Below are positions 63,690 through 64,000 of a stretch of DNA of 64,000 nt, piece by piece. The stretch is taken from NCBI GenBank assembly GCA_917880885.1, contig OU862917.1:51258727-51322726 (forward strand), read 5' to 3'. The position numbers and the translations under genes are program-made. Each line of letters opens with the position of its first letter. Position 1 is the first letter of the stretch. The DNA is from Limnephilus marmoratus. Taxonomy: Eukaryota; Arthropoda; Insecta; Trichoptera; Limnephilidae. The notes under the pieces are model-generated. The model was given only the letters and a program-made list of their open reading frames with translations, searched no databases and was not told the DNA's origin.

Positions 63690-64000
63690 TTTGGGAGGCA
63701 GGTATGGGTGCCGCAGCCCAGGGAACCATTTATTGGATAACAAACACCTCTGCTACAGCTCACACTAAGTGGTTCGCTACGTTTAGTGACTTAGCAGGGG
63801 TGCCCGAGCTCATGGGATGAGGTTTGTCCGGGTCTTGGGGGTGGATGCGTCTGTCCACCAATTTCATGGCAGGCCAGATTGGGAGAGACGGGTTGAGGGA
63901 GACCTTTTGATTTCACGAGTAGGGCTCTCTCGGAACTTCGCCTTTCACCGCACGGGGAGGGATAGAATCATTCGTCCGTCACTCCTGGACACACTGACCT
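63690..64000 (-). repeat. Interspersed repeat family A, copy 4 (cut by window end)
   Basis: Reverse complement of copies 1 and 3, from the 'gggaggcaggtatgggtgcc' end to 'cactcctggacacactgac'. It extends beyond the window. Confidence 0.7.

Overview
This is a eukaryotic, AT-rich, gene-poor stretch made almost entirely of transposable elements. The best guess is a moth or butterfly. The reasons are the many short TAGGTACCTA-type words, interspersed repeats whose wording is typical of Lepidoptera (13371-13507 and 14546-14640), A|T-inserted Helitrons ending in CTAG, Penelope-like elements, and LINE ORF1 proteins with an FP-like C-terminus. I see no single-copy host gene. Nearly every coding trace is transposon-derived and carries stops or frameshifts. 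The longest clean reading frames are a LINE reverse transcriptase at 38699-39814, a Penelope N-terminal RT region at 48620-49621, a LINE RT core at 50796-51569, a LINE RT at 53758-54744 and a LINE ORF1 at 43057-43791.

Layout. 1-7.9 kb: an inverted interspersed repeat (family A), a palindromic Penelope-like element (PLE-1) with two hammerhead ribozymes, a LINE 3' end interrupted by a 521-bp hAT MITE, a Helitron, an unclassified repeat (family B), a TA-flanked TIR element and two small MITEs. 7.9-11.3 kb: a Helitron that carries a 2.6-kb minisatellite made of perfect heat-shock elements and a broken helicase C-terminus. 11.3-23 kb: LINE remnants, a 1-kb hAT, a tRNA-like gene inside an inverted repeat, an ORF1/FP fragment, a TIR foldback and a palindromic hammerhead element. 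23-28 kb: a second palindromic PLE and a short Helitron. 28-31.4 kb: a DNA element with about 570-bp terminal inverted repeats around a broken gene for a FEN1/XPG-like nuclease with a C-terminal CXC cysteine domain. 32-36 kb: a 3.5-kb hAT inserted in a LINE, itself holding a LINE piece, an LTR-like block and a MITE. 36-44.5 kb: tandem repeats, two LINEs, SINEs, and a nearly full-length but RT-deleted LINE inserted into a tRNA-derived SINE. 47.3-53.6 kb: a hAT with a perfect 8-bp target duplication, filled with a PLE, a LINE and a palindromic hammerhead element. 53.6-64 kb: a fairly young LINE, SINEs, LINE tails, a Helitron, and another copy of family A.

Main points. (1) The Helitron-borne heat-shock-element array. 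(2) The long-TIR element with the FEN1-like nuclease. (3) Nine hammerhead-ribozyme cores, mostly in head-to-head inverted pairs. (4) Several perfect short palindromes at breakpoints. The nesting can be read from intact target-site duplications, which gives a relative insertion history. All assignments come from reading the sequence; no database search was run.
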